A DNA stretch of 64,000 bases, taken from Microtetraspora glauca (lineage in GTDB: Bacteria > Actinomycetota > Actinomycetes > Streptosporangiales > Streptosporangiaceae). The notes beneath the pieces were generated by a model, which worked only from the letters and a program-made list of their open reading frames with translations, had not been told where the DNA came from and searched no databases. Shown one piece after another: positions 8,766 through 16,249 of this stretch. The translations under genes and the position numbers were made by a program. The stretch is from assembly GCA_001570385.1 (NCBI GenBank), contig BBYL01000014.1, positions 186,001 to 250,000 of the forward strand, in the 5' to 3' direction. How positions within the stretch are numbered: the first letter of the stretch is position 1; the number at the start of each line of letters is the position of its first letter.

Positions 8766-9791
8766 ATGCGTATCGGAGTGCTGACCGGAGGCGGCGACTG
8801 CCCCGGCCTGAACGCCGTGATCCGCGCCGTCGTCCGCAAGGGCATCGCCGTCTACGGACACGAGTTCGTCGGCTACCGTGACGGCTGGCGTGGCCCGCTC
8901 GAGGGCGAGACCATGGAGCTGGGCATCCCGGCCGTGCGCGGCATCCTTCCGCGCGGCGGCACGATCCTCGGCTCCTCCCGCACGAACCCGATCAAGATCG
9001 AGGGCGGTGTCGAGCGGATCAAGGAGAACCTTGCCGCGTCCGGCGTCGACGCTCTGATCGCCATCGGCGGCGAGGACACCCTCGGCGTCGCCAAGCAGCT
9101 CTACGACCGGGACGTGCGGGTCGTCGGCGTTCCCAAGACGATCGACAACGACCTCAACGCCACCGACTACACCTTCGGCTTCGACACCGCCGTGAACATC
9201 GCGATGGAGGCCATCGACCGCCTCCACACAACGGCCGAGTCGCACCACCGCGCGCTCATCTGCGAGGTCATGGGCCGCCACGCGGGCTGGATCGCCCTGC
9301 ACGCCGGTATGGCCGCGGGCGCCAACGTCATCCTGATCCCGGAGAAGCCGTTCGACATCGACCGCGTCTGCTCCTACGTGGAGTCGCGGTTCCAGACCCG
9401 CTACTCGCCGATCATCGTCGTGGCCGAGGGCGCCCATCCGATCGAGGGGCAGATGGCCCTGCAGGCCGGCGAGCTCGACGCGTTCGGGCACGTACGGCTC
9501 GGCGGCATCGGCGAGATGCTCGCCCAGGAGATCGAGAAGCGTACCGGCAAGGAGGCCCGCACCACGGTCCTCGGCCACATCCAGCGTGGGGGCACGCCCA
9601 CCGCCTACGACCGGGTCCTGGCCACCCGCTTCGGCCTCGGCGCCATCGACGCCGTCCACGAGGGCGACTACGGCAAGATGATCGCTCTCAACGGTACGGA
9701 CATCGTCCGGGTCGGCCTCGACGCGGCCACCGCCGAGCTCAAGACCGTCCCGGCCTCGCGTTACGAGGAGGCCGAGGTCTTCTTCGGCTGA
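8766..9791 (+). CDS. pfkA: Phosphofructokinase with PPi-type active site
   Basis: 341-residue phosphofructokinase A-family enzyme that converts fructose 6-phosphate to fructose 1,6-bisphosphate. The start ATG at 8766 has GGAGGAA upstream. Catalytic PKTIDNDL and the conserved EVMGRHAGWIAL and LGHIQRGGTP blocks are present. The donor-site motif reads GGEDT, where E. coli ATP-PFK has GGDGS, and PKTIDND has Lys where E. coli has Gly. Asp at position 104 and Lys at 124 (E. coli numbering) are the pair known from pyrophosphate-dependent PFKs such as that of Amycolatopsis methanolica, so PPi use is inferred. It is followed by a strong terminator. Confidence 0.93.
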   Translation: MRIGVLTGGGDCPGLNAVIRAVVRKGIAVYGHEFVGYRDGWRGPLEGETMELGIPAVRGILPRGGTILGSSRTNPIKIEGGVERIKENLAASGVDALIAIGGEDTLGVAKQLYDRDVRVVGVPKTIDNDLNATDYTFGFDTAVNIAMEAIDRLHTTAESHHRALICEVMGRHAGWIALHAGMAAGANVILIPEKPFDIDRVCSYVESRFQTRYSPIIVVAEGAHPIEGQMALQAGELDAFGHVRLGGIGEMLAQEIEKRTGKEARTTVLGHIQRGGTPTAYDRVLATRFGLGAIDAVHEGDYGKMIALNGTDIVRVGLDAATAELKTVPASRYEEAEVFFG

Positions 9792-9805
9792 TCGGCGTCG
9801 CCGTG

Positions 9806-9836
9806 AGGGCCGCCCCGGGAGCTCCGGGGCGGCCCT
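9806..9836 (+). terminator. Rho-independent-type terminator after pfkA
   Basis: A perfect 13-base-pair stem, AGGGCCGCCCCGG (9806-9818) and CCGGGGCGGCCCT (9824-9836), closes on a GAGCT loop 15 bases after the stop. The T-tract is minimal, as is usual in actinomycetes. Confidence 0.8.
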
Positions 9837-9900
9837 TCGCGTTCACGGGGCGGCGCGTCTTCACATGCGGCCCGTGTACACGGGGTGACGCGGGTTCGCA

Positions 9901-9922
9901 CACGCCCGCGTTCACGGGCGTG
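9901..9922. terminator. Hairpin between convergent genes
   Basis: CACGCCCG (9901-9908) and CGGGCGTG (9915-9922) form an 8-base-pair stem with a 6-base loop. It lies downstream of the leftward MHYT gene and may end its transcript. A related GTTCACGGG motif recurs at 9841. Confidence 0.4.
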
Positions 9923-9970
9923 GACACCCTCCCACGACGTCCTCGCGTCCGCGCCCGCCATATCCGCCGT

Positions 9971-10798
9971 TCATTCCTGGCGGCGGTGGTGCTGCGGCTC
10001 ATGGGGGAGGGGCGCCATCGACCCGGCCCGCCGCCCGGCGAGCCACTCCAGCAGCTCCGCCTCCGCGCGCAGCTCACGCTCCGAGGGGGCGAGGATGGCC
10101 GACAGCAGCATCACCAGAGTGAACATGCTGATGAGGACCAGTAGCGGCACCAGGAAATCGAGGGCCTGGGCGCCGGGGACCATGCCCGGGTCGTGAACGA
10201 GCCGCACGCTCATCGCGAACATCCCGGTGTAGTGCATGCCGCTGACCGCCACCCCCATGATCAGGGCGGCCCCGGTGGTCGGGAGGGCGCCGCGCACGCG
10301 CAGCGTGAACCAGAGCGCGACCGTCGCGGCGGCGACCGCGATCAGGATCGACACGGCGACGACGAACGGGTCGTAGCTGACGTGTCCCGGCATGTTCATG
10401 GCCGCCATGCCGACGTAGTGCATGCAGGCCACACCGCTGCCGGTGAGCAGCCCGCCGGCGAGCAGCGGACCCGGCCGCTCGCCGCCGTACGCCACGAGGA
10501 ACAGTCCGGCGCCCACCACGGTGATCGCGATGAGCGCGGAGGCGACGGTGAGCGGGATGTCGTAGCGGATCGGGGCGTTCCCGACGTCGAACCCCATCAT
10601 CGCGATGAAGTGCATGACCCAGATCCCGGTGCCGCCGATCGACACGGCGCCTCCGGCGAGCCAGCGCACCCGCGCGCCGCCGACCGCGAAGCGGGCGCGC
10701 GCGGTCAGCATCAGCCCGAGCATCGATCCGATGCTGGACATCACGTACGCGAGCAGCGGTGTGAGCAGACCATACGAGAAATGGTTTATGTGTGCCAT
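9971..10798 (-). CDS. MHYT-domain integral membrane sensor protein
   Basis: 275-residue membrane protein with seven predicted hydrophobic helices. The three MHYT-type motifs are VMHFIAMMG, CMHYVGMAAM and GMHYTGMFAM. The MHYT family is proposed to bind copper through Met/His and to sense O2, CO or NO. In many bacteria it is fused to GGDEF/EAL domains, but here it stands alone with only a short charged C-terminal tail. The ATG at 10798 is chosen over an upstream in-frame ATG because AAAGGTG precedes it by 5-6 bases. No obvious partner gene is adjacent, so its output is unknown. Confidence 0.85.
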   Translation of the reverse strand: MAHINHFSYGLLTPLLAYVMSSIGSMLGLMLTARARFAVGGARVRWLAGGAVSIGGTGIWVMHFIAMMGFDVGNAPIRYDIPLTVASALIAITVVGAGLFLVAYGGERPGPLLAGGLLTGSGVACMHYVGMAAMNMPGHVSYDPFVVAVSILIAVAAATVALWFTLRVRGALPTTGAALIMGVAVSGMHYTGMFAMSVRLVHDPGMVPGAQALDFLVPLLVLISMFTLVMLLSAILAPSERELRAEAELLEWLAGRRAGSMAPLPHEPQHHRRQE

Positions 10799-11295
10799 GA
10801 ATTCACCTTTCGGTAAATCGAGACACTGGGAGTATGGCAATTGCCTGCTAATTACGAGATCCGCGTACGAGGTGATGATGGAGTCGGGGTACGTCTTTTC
10901 GCTCCGGAGGAGTGGTAATTCCTCACCGATACGGAGAGGCGCACTCCGAATGAGGTTCTGTTCATGTTTCCCGTGGTGGTGATCGCGAGATGGACCCGCG
11001 CGGGTCGGCCGAATTCGCGGTCGTCAGATCGGGACATGCCCGATTCTTCGCGCCGGAAAGACCGTATTCACGGGGAGTGGCTCACGCGGACCGTAGCGGC
11101 CGGTCGGCGGGTTGTTCGGGACGACGCCTCACGAGTGACCGATGCGACGGCTCTCGTGGGCGGCGAAAATCTCATCGCCGATTCTCCGTCGAATCCCGGG
11201 AACAGGGGCTGCGCGGCATCACGCCGAACCTGTACGACCACACGGAGTCCGGTTTATGCTCGCGGCATCGGTCACTCGCGTGACGAGGAGCGGTC
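10799..11295. other. Long intergenic region, promoter of MHYT gene
   Basis: About 500 bases without a supported gene. The first 170 bases are AT-rich and carry the 10-base palindrome GGCAATTGCC (10836-10845), so the MHYT promoter is probably here. The rest has no strong hairpin or repeat that I can see. Frames crossing it lack ribosome binding sites. Confidence 0.4.
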
Positions 11296-11568
11296 GTGTT
11301 CTCCGACGAACCGGGTGGAGTCCTTCTCTGGCTCGCATTCTGGATCGCCCAGGTCATCCTTCCCGTGTTGGCCGGGCTGGTCGTGTTGGCCGCGATGCTG
11401 TTCTGCTCGTTCGTGGTCACCACCGCGACGATCGCCGCCGTCCACCACGCGATTCGCCGTATCTCGCGACGCCATCGGCGGCGACCGCGGCTCCAGGAAG
11501 ATCGGCGTGAGCGGGAAGCGGGTTTGAGCGTGCTGTCGGCCTGGATGGGCCGTGCGGCGGACGACTGA
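11296..11568 (+). CDS. Small single-span membrane protein, unknown function
   Basis: 90-residue protein starting at a GTG with GAGGAG (11285-11290) well placed upstream. Residues 8-46 are strongly hydrophobic (LLWLAFWIAQVILPVLAGL onward) and could span the membrane once or as a hairpin. A dense basic cluster (RRISRRHRRRPR) follows and should face the cytoplasm. I recognise no family. The ribosome site and hydrophobicity support it as a real gene despite its size. Confidence 0.6.
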   Translation: MFSDEPGGVLLWLAFWIAQVILPVLAGLVVLAAMLFCSFVVTTATIAAVHHAIRRISRRHRRRPRLQEDRREREAGLSVLSAWMGRAADD

Positions 11569-11765
11569 CTGGCCCGGCCGGCACCGAGAGGTCGTGTCTC
11601 CGGGGCGGGCGGACGAGGGCCGGGCGCGGACCGAAGCGGACTAAAGTAGCGGGGTCGCGGCGTTGTGCCTTCCCGGACCGCTTTCCGGTTCGCCCTAGCC
11701 GCCCGTACGCGCCACACTTGCGGTAGCCGTACCTGTCTCGAACCGCTTCGCCGGAGGTAAACACG

Positions 11766-12974
11766 ATGTCCGTGACGGCCATGTCGGCCCTGGGGGAGCC
11801 CTGCGTGCTGCTCAAGCTGGGCGAGGTCGTCCTCAAGGGCAGGAACCGCGAGCTCTTCGAAAGCCGGCTGCGCGCCAACATCAAGGCCGCGCTCAAGGAG
11901 TTCACGGTCGACATCCGGCAGCGGCACGGCGTGATCGCGCTGTTCCTCCCCAAGGGCACCGGCGTGGACGTCGCCGAGGCGGTCGCCCGGCGCGTGTCCG
12001 AGGTTCCCGGCCTGGTACGGGTCAACCTCGCCTGGAGGGTCGCCAAGACCCCCGAGGCCGTGACCGAGGCCGCGGTCGAACTGATCAAGGAGAGGGACGA
12101 GGTCGCGCGCAAGGCGCGGTTCGCCGTGCGCTCCCGCCGCAGGGACAAGCGGTTCCCGCTCCGCTCCAACGAGCTGGACCGCCTCGTCGGCGGCACCATC
12201 AACGACACCTACGGCCTGCCGGTCGACCTGAAGAACCCCGAGCTGACCGTCTACATCGAGGTGGACAGGGACGAGGTCTTCGTCTTCACCGACGGGCTGC
12301 CCGGACAGGGCGGCCTGCCGGTCGGCTCCAGCGGGCGGGCGCTGGTCCTGATGTCGGGTGGCATCGACTCGCCCGTCGCCGCCTACCGGATGATGCGCCG
12401 CGGCCTCCGGGTGGACTTCCTCCACTTCTCCGGCATCCCGTTCACCACGTCCGAGTCCATCTACAAGGCGTACGCCCTGGTCCGCAGGCTCGACCGGTTC
12501 CAGGGCAGGTCACGCATGTGGGTGGTGCCGTTCGGCAAGGCCCAGCAGTCGATCAAGGCGTCCGGCCAGGACCGGCTGGCGGTGATCGCACAGCGGCGGC
12601 TGATGCTGAAGACGGCGGAAGAGGTGGCCCACCGCATCCACGCGGAGGCGCTGGTCACCGGTGACTCGCTCGGCCAGGTCTCGTCGCAGACCCTGACCAA
12701 CATCACCGCCCAGGACCACGCGGTCGACCTGCCCATCCTGCGGCCGCTGATCGGGCTGGACAAGACCGAGATCATGGCCGAGGCGCGGCGCATCGGCACG
12801 CTGGAGATCTCCGAGCTTCCCGACGAGGACTGCTGCACGCTCCTCGCGCCGCGCTCGGCGGAGACCCGGGCCAAGATCGAGGACCTCAAGCAGATCGAGA
12901 AGCGGCTCGACGCCGAGGAACTGGCCGTCCAGCTCGCCGACTCCCTCCAGGAGTACAAGCTCGAAGACGCCTGA
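11766..12974 (+). CDS. thiI: tRNA 4-thiouridine / thiazole sulfurtransferase ThiI
   Basis: 402-residue ThiI. It activates tRNA U8 by adenylation and transfers sulfur; in some bacteria it also feeds thiazole synthesis. An N-terminal ferredoxin-like and THUMP region (residues 10-170, with FAVRSRRRDKRFPL) precedes the PP-loop ATPase with LMSGGIDSPVAAYRM. The conserved Cys is in PDEDCCTLLAP near the C-terminus. The E. coli-type rhodanese extension is absent, as in many Gram-positive ThiI proteins. SD GGAGG at 11753-11757. thiOSG and thiE lie 16-22 kb away in this window but are not contiguous. Confidence 0.93.
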   Translation: MSVTAMSALGEPCVLLKLGEVVLKGRNRELFESRLRANIKAALKEFTVDIRQRHGVIALFLPKGTGVDVAEAVARRVSEVPGLVRVNLAWRVAKTPEAVTEAAVELIKERDEVARKARFAVRSRRRDKRFPLRSNELDRLVGGTINDTYGLPVDLKNPELTVYIEVDRDEVFVFTDGLPGQGGLPVGSSGRALVLMSGGIDSPVAAYRMMRRGLRVDFLHFSGIPFTTSESIYKAYALVRRLDRFQGRSRMWVVPFGKAQQSIKASGQDRLAVIAQRRLMLKTAEEVAHRIHAEALVTGDSLGQVSSQTLTNITAQDHAVDLPILRPLIGLDKTEIMAEARRIGTLEISELPDEDCCTLLAPRSAETRAKIEDLKQIEKRLDAEELAVQLADSLQEYKLEDA

Positions 12975-13000
12975 CCGGGCCGTCACGCCGGCCCGGTAGA

Positions 13001-13925
13001 TCAGAAGGAAGGCTTCCGGTACTCGTAGACGTCGTCGAGGTCGAACAGCATGATCTCGCCGGGAGCCTCCTTCGCCGCCTCGCGCAGGTGGTCGGAGAAG
13101 CCGTGCATCGAGAAGATCGCGAGTACGGCGTTCGCCGCGTCGTGGTCCTTGGCCAGCAGCGCTCTGATGTGGCGGAGGCGTTCCGGCTTGCTTGACGAGG
13201 GCCTCCATGTAACCCGGGGCCCCGCCGAGTACCGCGAAGAGAGTGAACGCGACCCGGCGGTTCTTGATCCCCCAGAACTGCGCCATATCGACGTGATCGA
13301 AGGCGTTCATGGTCATCTTGCAGGTGAGACGACCGAAGAGCGGCCGAGAGCCGTGGCCGAGCTCGTGGATCGCCGACATCGCCGAGCCGCAGAGCAGCAG
13401 GCAGCCCTCGATGATCCGGTCGTAGTGACGGATCCGGACGCCCGGTGGAGCGACCTCTCCGGGCGGGAACATATGGGAGTCGTGGATGGCCTTGACGATC
13501 GACGGCAGATGCGGCGCGTCGCGCAGCAGATAGGGGAACTCGTCGATCACCACGGGCGGGACCCGGCGGCCCTGCCTCCGGCGGAATGTGGCATTCATCG
13601 CGATCTCGAGCAACCGGTCCCAGGTGTCGTTCGCGGCGATGGGCAGCGCCGACAGATCGGCGGTGAGTGAGGGGTCGTAGACGGCCAGCTCGTCACGGAA
13701 CCGCTCTTGGGCCTGGAAAAGCGTCTCCTCAAGGTCGGCCTGGAAGTAGAACCCGTCGGTCGCCTTCGTGAATCGCCTGAGAAGGTAGGACTTCCCGGCG
13801 CGGCGGCGGCCGGTCCAGGCGGCCACCGAGGAGCCAGGGCGCCCGCTGGGGGATGTTTTCGCGAACCGGTTGAGGATCTTCCATTCCGCGTCGCGGTCAA
13901 TGATGTCGTCAGGTTTGGGCAGCAC
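13001..13925 (-). pseudogene. Broken DUF234/archaeal-type ATPase gene
   Basis: From a GTG at 13925 the frame gives a typical AAA ATPase start (LPKPDDIIDRDAEW), Walker A-like WTGRRRAGKSYLLRR, Walker B PVVIDEFPYLL, LLCGSAMSAIHEL and GGAPGYMEALVK. Near 13190-13200 the similarity stops. The expected C-terminal region then resumes in a different frame (SSSKPERLRHIRALLAKDHD, ending LFDLDDVYEYRKPSF at a TGA, 13001-13003). Joined together the two parts are about 300 residues, whereas such ATPases usually have about 450. An internal deletion with frameshift, removing most of the nuclease-like DUF234 region, is the simplest reading. An assembly error at about 13195 is the alternative. Confidence 0.75.
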
Positions 13926-14145
13926 GCGGGGCAGCGTATTTTCCCAGCTCCGCCGTCCGCTGGAATTCCAGGGAATCCCCGGAAGCTCGTCCGACCTGCG
14001 GCTATTCGCGGATTTCACCCTAAAAATGCCCGGACGGTCGGTACGGCTCGCCGCTCGTGGCGCAAGCCGTACCCGGTCGTCTGGGGTCGAAGATCACGGG
14101 CGCGGGATCACGCGGTGGCGGGCCGCGCCCGTAGGCGGAAGAAGG

Positions 14146-15192
14146 TCACGCGGGCACCGGGACGGCGTGCGTGGCGTCGGTGAGGGTGCGTCCGAGGAGC
14201 GGGGGGAACTGGCGCATCACCCGCGCGAGCTCGCGCAGGTCGCCGTTGACCAGAGCCTGGGGGCCGTCGCAGAGCGCCTGCTCGGGGTGGGGGTGGACGT
14301 CGATGATCACGCCGTCCGCTCCGACGGCGATGGCCGCGCGGGTGAGCGGCAGGACGAGGTCGCGGCGACCGCCCGAGTGGGACGGGTCGATGATCACGGG
14401 GAGGTGGGAGAGCCGCTGCGCCACGGGGACCGCGGACACGTCGAGGGTGTTGCGGGTGGCGGTCTCGAACGTGCGGATGCCGCGTTCGCAGAGCACGATG
14501 TCGAGGTTGCCGCGCTGCGCGATGTATTCGGCCGACATCAGCCACTCCTCGATCGTGCCGCTCATGCCGCGCTTGAGCATGACCGGCTTGCCCGCCTTGC
14601 CGACGGCCTGGAGCAGCGCGAAGTTCTGCGTGTTGCGGGTGCCGATCTGGAGCATGTCGGCGTAGGACGCGACCAGCTCGACGTCGTGGGCGTCCACGAC
14701 CTCGGTGACGATCGGCAGGCCGGTCTTCTCGCGTACGTCGGCCAGGATGCGCAGCCCCTCCTCGCCCAGCCCCTGGAAGGCGTACGGCGACGTGCGCGGC
14801 TTGAAGGCGCCGCCGCGCAGCAGGGTCGCGCCCGCGGCCTTGGCCATCTCGGCGGCCTCCAGGGTCTGCTGCGGGGTCTCGACCGCGCACGGGCCCGCGA
14901 TCAGCGTCACGGTGTCCGGGCCGATGGGCACCCCGCCCACCCTGACGGTGGAGCGTTCGGGATGGTTCTCCCTGCTGACCAGCTTGTACGGCATGGACAC
15001 GCGCATGACGTCCGCGACACCGGACATGCCGCGGATGTTCAGCGCCGCGAAACGCTCGATGTCGCCGACCAGACCGATGATCGTACGGTTCACGCCCCGG
15101 CTGACGAACGCCTCGCCACCGGACGTGCTGACGATCCCCACGATCGACTCGATGTCGTCCTGGGTCGCCTCGGACCCCATGACGATGACCAT
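14146..15192 (-). CDS. aroF: DAHP synthase (3-deoxy-7-phosphoheptulonate synthase)
   Basis: 348-residue type I-beta DAHP synthase, the first enzyme of aromatic amino acid synthesis. An N-terminal ferredoxin-like regulatory domain (residues 1-75, VIVMGSEATQDDIESIV) precedes the TIM barrel with LIAGPCAVE, LLRGGAFKPRTSPYAFQG, ML-QIGTRNTQNF, MLKRGMSGTIEEWL, LCERGIRTFE and VIIDPSHSGGRR. The start is the ATG at 15192 with AAGGAGT upstream. An upstream in-frame ATG at 15336 lies inside the attenuator leader and is not used. Expression is probably controlled by the FWY leader peptide and hairpin upstream. Allosteric regulation through the extra domain is known for this subfamily. Confidence 0.93.
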   Translation of the reverse strand: MVIVMGSEATQDDIESIVGIVSTSGGEAFVSRGVNRTIIGLVGDIERFAALNIRGMSGVADVMRVSMPYKLVSRENHPERSTVRVGGVPIGPDTVTLIAGPCAVETPQQTLEAAEMAKAAGATLLRGGAFKPRTSPYAFQGLGEEGLRILADVREKTGLPIVTEVVDAHDVELVASYADMLQIGTRNTQNFALLQAVGKAGKPVMLKRGMSGTIEEWLMSAEYIAQRGNLDIVLCERGIRTFETATRNTLDVSAVPVAQRLSHLPVIIDPSHSGGRRDLVLPLTRAAIAVGADGVIIDVHPHPEQALCDGPQALVNGDLRELARVMRQFPPLLGRTLTDATHAVPVPA

Positions 15193-15233
15193 GATCACTC
15201 CTTGCAGGTGCCTGTCGGTTTCCTCGCGAAACG

Positions 15234-15271
15234 CGAAAGGCCCCGGGTCCGTGTGGACCCGGGGCCTTTCG
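15234..15271 (-). terminator. Attenuator hairpin upstream of aroF
   Basis: A perfect 17-base-pair stem (arms 15234-15250 and 15255-15271, GTGT loop) lies between the leader peptide stop (15285) and the aroF start (15192). On the minus strand it is followed by a short T-containing run, as in a terminator. The CGGGTCC at the inner end of its 5' arm (15255-15261) is complementary to GGACCCG inside the leader ORF (15317-15323), giving a candidate 7-base-pair antiterminator. Confidence 0.75.
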
Positions 15272-15284
15272 TTCGCCTTGGCTG

Positions 15285-15353
15285 TCAGCGCAGCGCTAGG
15301 AGGCGAGCGGTCCCTGCGGGTCCGTCGCCATACCAAAACTCAGCGATACGCAT
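15285..15353 (-). CDS. Aromatic leader peptide with Phe-Trp-Tyr run
   Basis: A 22-codon ORF that starts MRIAEFWYGDGPAG and ends LLALR-stop. Codons 6-8 are TTT TGG TAT (15330-15338), so one copy each of Phe, Trp and Tyr, the three end products of the pathway begun by DAHP synthase, stand in a row. The ORF ends 14 bases before the attenuator hairpin of aroF. Ribosome stalling at FWY when any aromatic aminoacyl-tRNA is short would favour readthrough. There is no SD. A TATATT -10 box seven bases before the ATG implies a leaderless transcript. Confidence 0.75.
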   Translation of the reverse strand: MRIAEFWYGDGPAGTARLLALR

Positions 15354-15366
15354 GCCACGCAATATA
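15354..15366 (-). promoter_or_regulatory. Promoter of the aroF leader (-10 box)
   Basis: On the minus strand TATATT (15366-15361) is followed by seven bases and then the ATG of the leader peptide, which fits transcription starting at or next to the A of the ATG. The -35 region is weak, as often seen in actinomycetes. Confidence 0.55.
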
Positions 15367-15543
15367 GCGCATGTCCGGCACCGCGAATGGCGCCCTTCCC
15401 TGTTCGCGATCACGAAGGGTGGGGGCGCGTTCCGCTCCCACCTGGGCGTTCCGTCGCGCCGATCATGCCGGGACGGTGCCGGGCAGGGTGGCTGGCGGGG
15501 TCCCGGTGCCGGTGAACGGAACGGCTGGTGGCAGTATGGCGAC

Positions 15544-16155
15544 GTGCCGGAGATTCCCGAAGAGGAGAGCCGTCTGCCCCCCGGGCAGTACATCCCGCGC
15601 GGCCGGCCCGTCATCCACTACGGCCGGGTTCCGGCGTTCCGTCCCCAGAGCTGGCGGTTCCAGGTGTTCGGCGCCACCGCCTCAGGTGACGCGCACATGT
15701 TCGGGTGGGAGGAGTTCGCCGCGCTGCCCAGGACCGCGGTGATCGCCGACTTCCACTGCGTCACCAAGTTCTCGATCATGGGTAACGAATGGTCGGGCAT
15801 CGGGGCGCGGACACTGCTGGAGGAGGTCCCCCCGGCTCCCGGCGTACGGCATGTCATGATCTGGGCTGAGTACGGCTACAGCGCGAACATCCGCATGGAC
15901 GACTTCGACCGTGACACCACCCTGTTCGCCACCGATCTGGACGACAAGCCGCTCAGCCCCGAGCGCGGATTCCCCGTACGCATCGTGGTCCCGCACCTGT
16001 ACGCCTGGAAGAGCGTGAAATGGGTGCGCGGGGTGGAATACCTGACGGAGGACAGGCGCGGCTTCTGGGAGGAGCGCGGCTACCACAACATCGCCGACCC
16101 CTGGCGGGAGCAGCGCTACTCCTACCAGGAGGAGCCGGGCGAGGGCCCTCCCTGA
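15544..16155 (+). CDS. Sulfite-oxidase-like molybdopterin protein
   Basis: 203-residue single-domain member of the sulfite oxidase molybdopterin-binding fold (YedY/MsrP-like, small actinobacterial subgroup). Seen are HYGRVPAFRPQSWRFQVFG, the likely Mo-ligand Cys in IADFHCVTKFSIMGNEWSG, HVMIWAEYGYSANI, and the C-terminal LYAWKSVKWVRGVEYLTED and GFWEERGYHNIADPWREQRY. There is no signal peptide, heme domain or membrane partner, so the redox partner and substrate are unknown. The GTG at 15544 gives the family-standard N-terminus; no strong SD is visible. Confidence 0.85.
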   Translation: MPEIPEEESRLPPGQYIPRGRPVIHYGRVPAFRPQSWRFQVFGATASGDAHMFGWEEFAALPRTAVIADFHCVTKFSIMGNEWSGIGARTLLEEVPPAPGVRHVMIWAEYGYSANIRMDDFDRDTTLFATDLDDKPLSPERGFPVRIVVPHLYAWKSVKWVRGVEYLTEDRRGFWEERGYHNIADPWREQRYSYQEEPGEGPP

Positions 16156-16249
16156 CGCCCCGCATCCGCCTCCCTTGCGTAGTCGATCGCGCACTCTTCG
16201 TCGCCGAACCCCTTGCGGGCCCCGCGGGCGAGGCGGCACGGTGGTGGGC

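Noticed and set aside
12510..14018. Reading the ATPase remnant as an intact 502-residue protein
   Set aside because: The last 190 residues are antisense sequence of thiI; the family C-terminus is in another frame and ends at 13001.
15193..15336. N-terminal extension of DAHP synthase from ATG 15336
   Set aside because: It would run through the attenuator stem, has no family similarity, and a good SD precedes ATG 15192.
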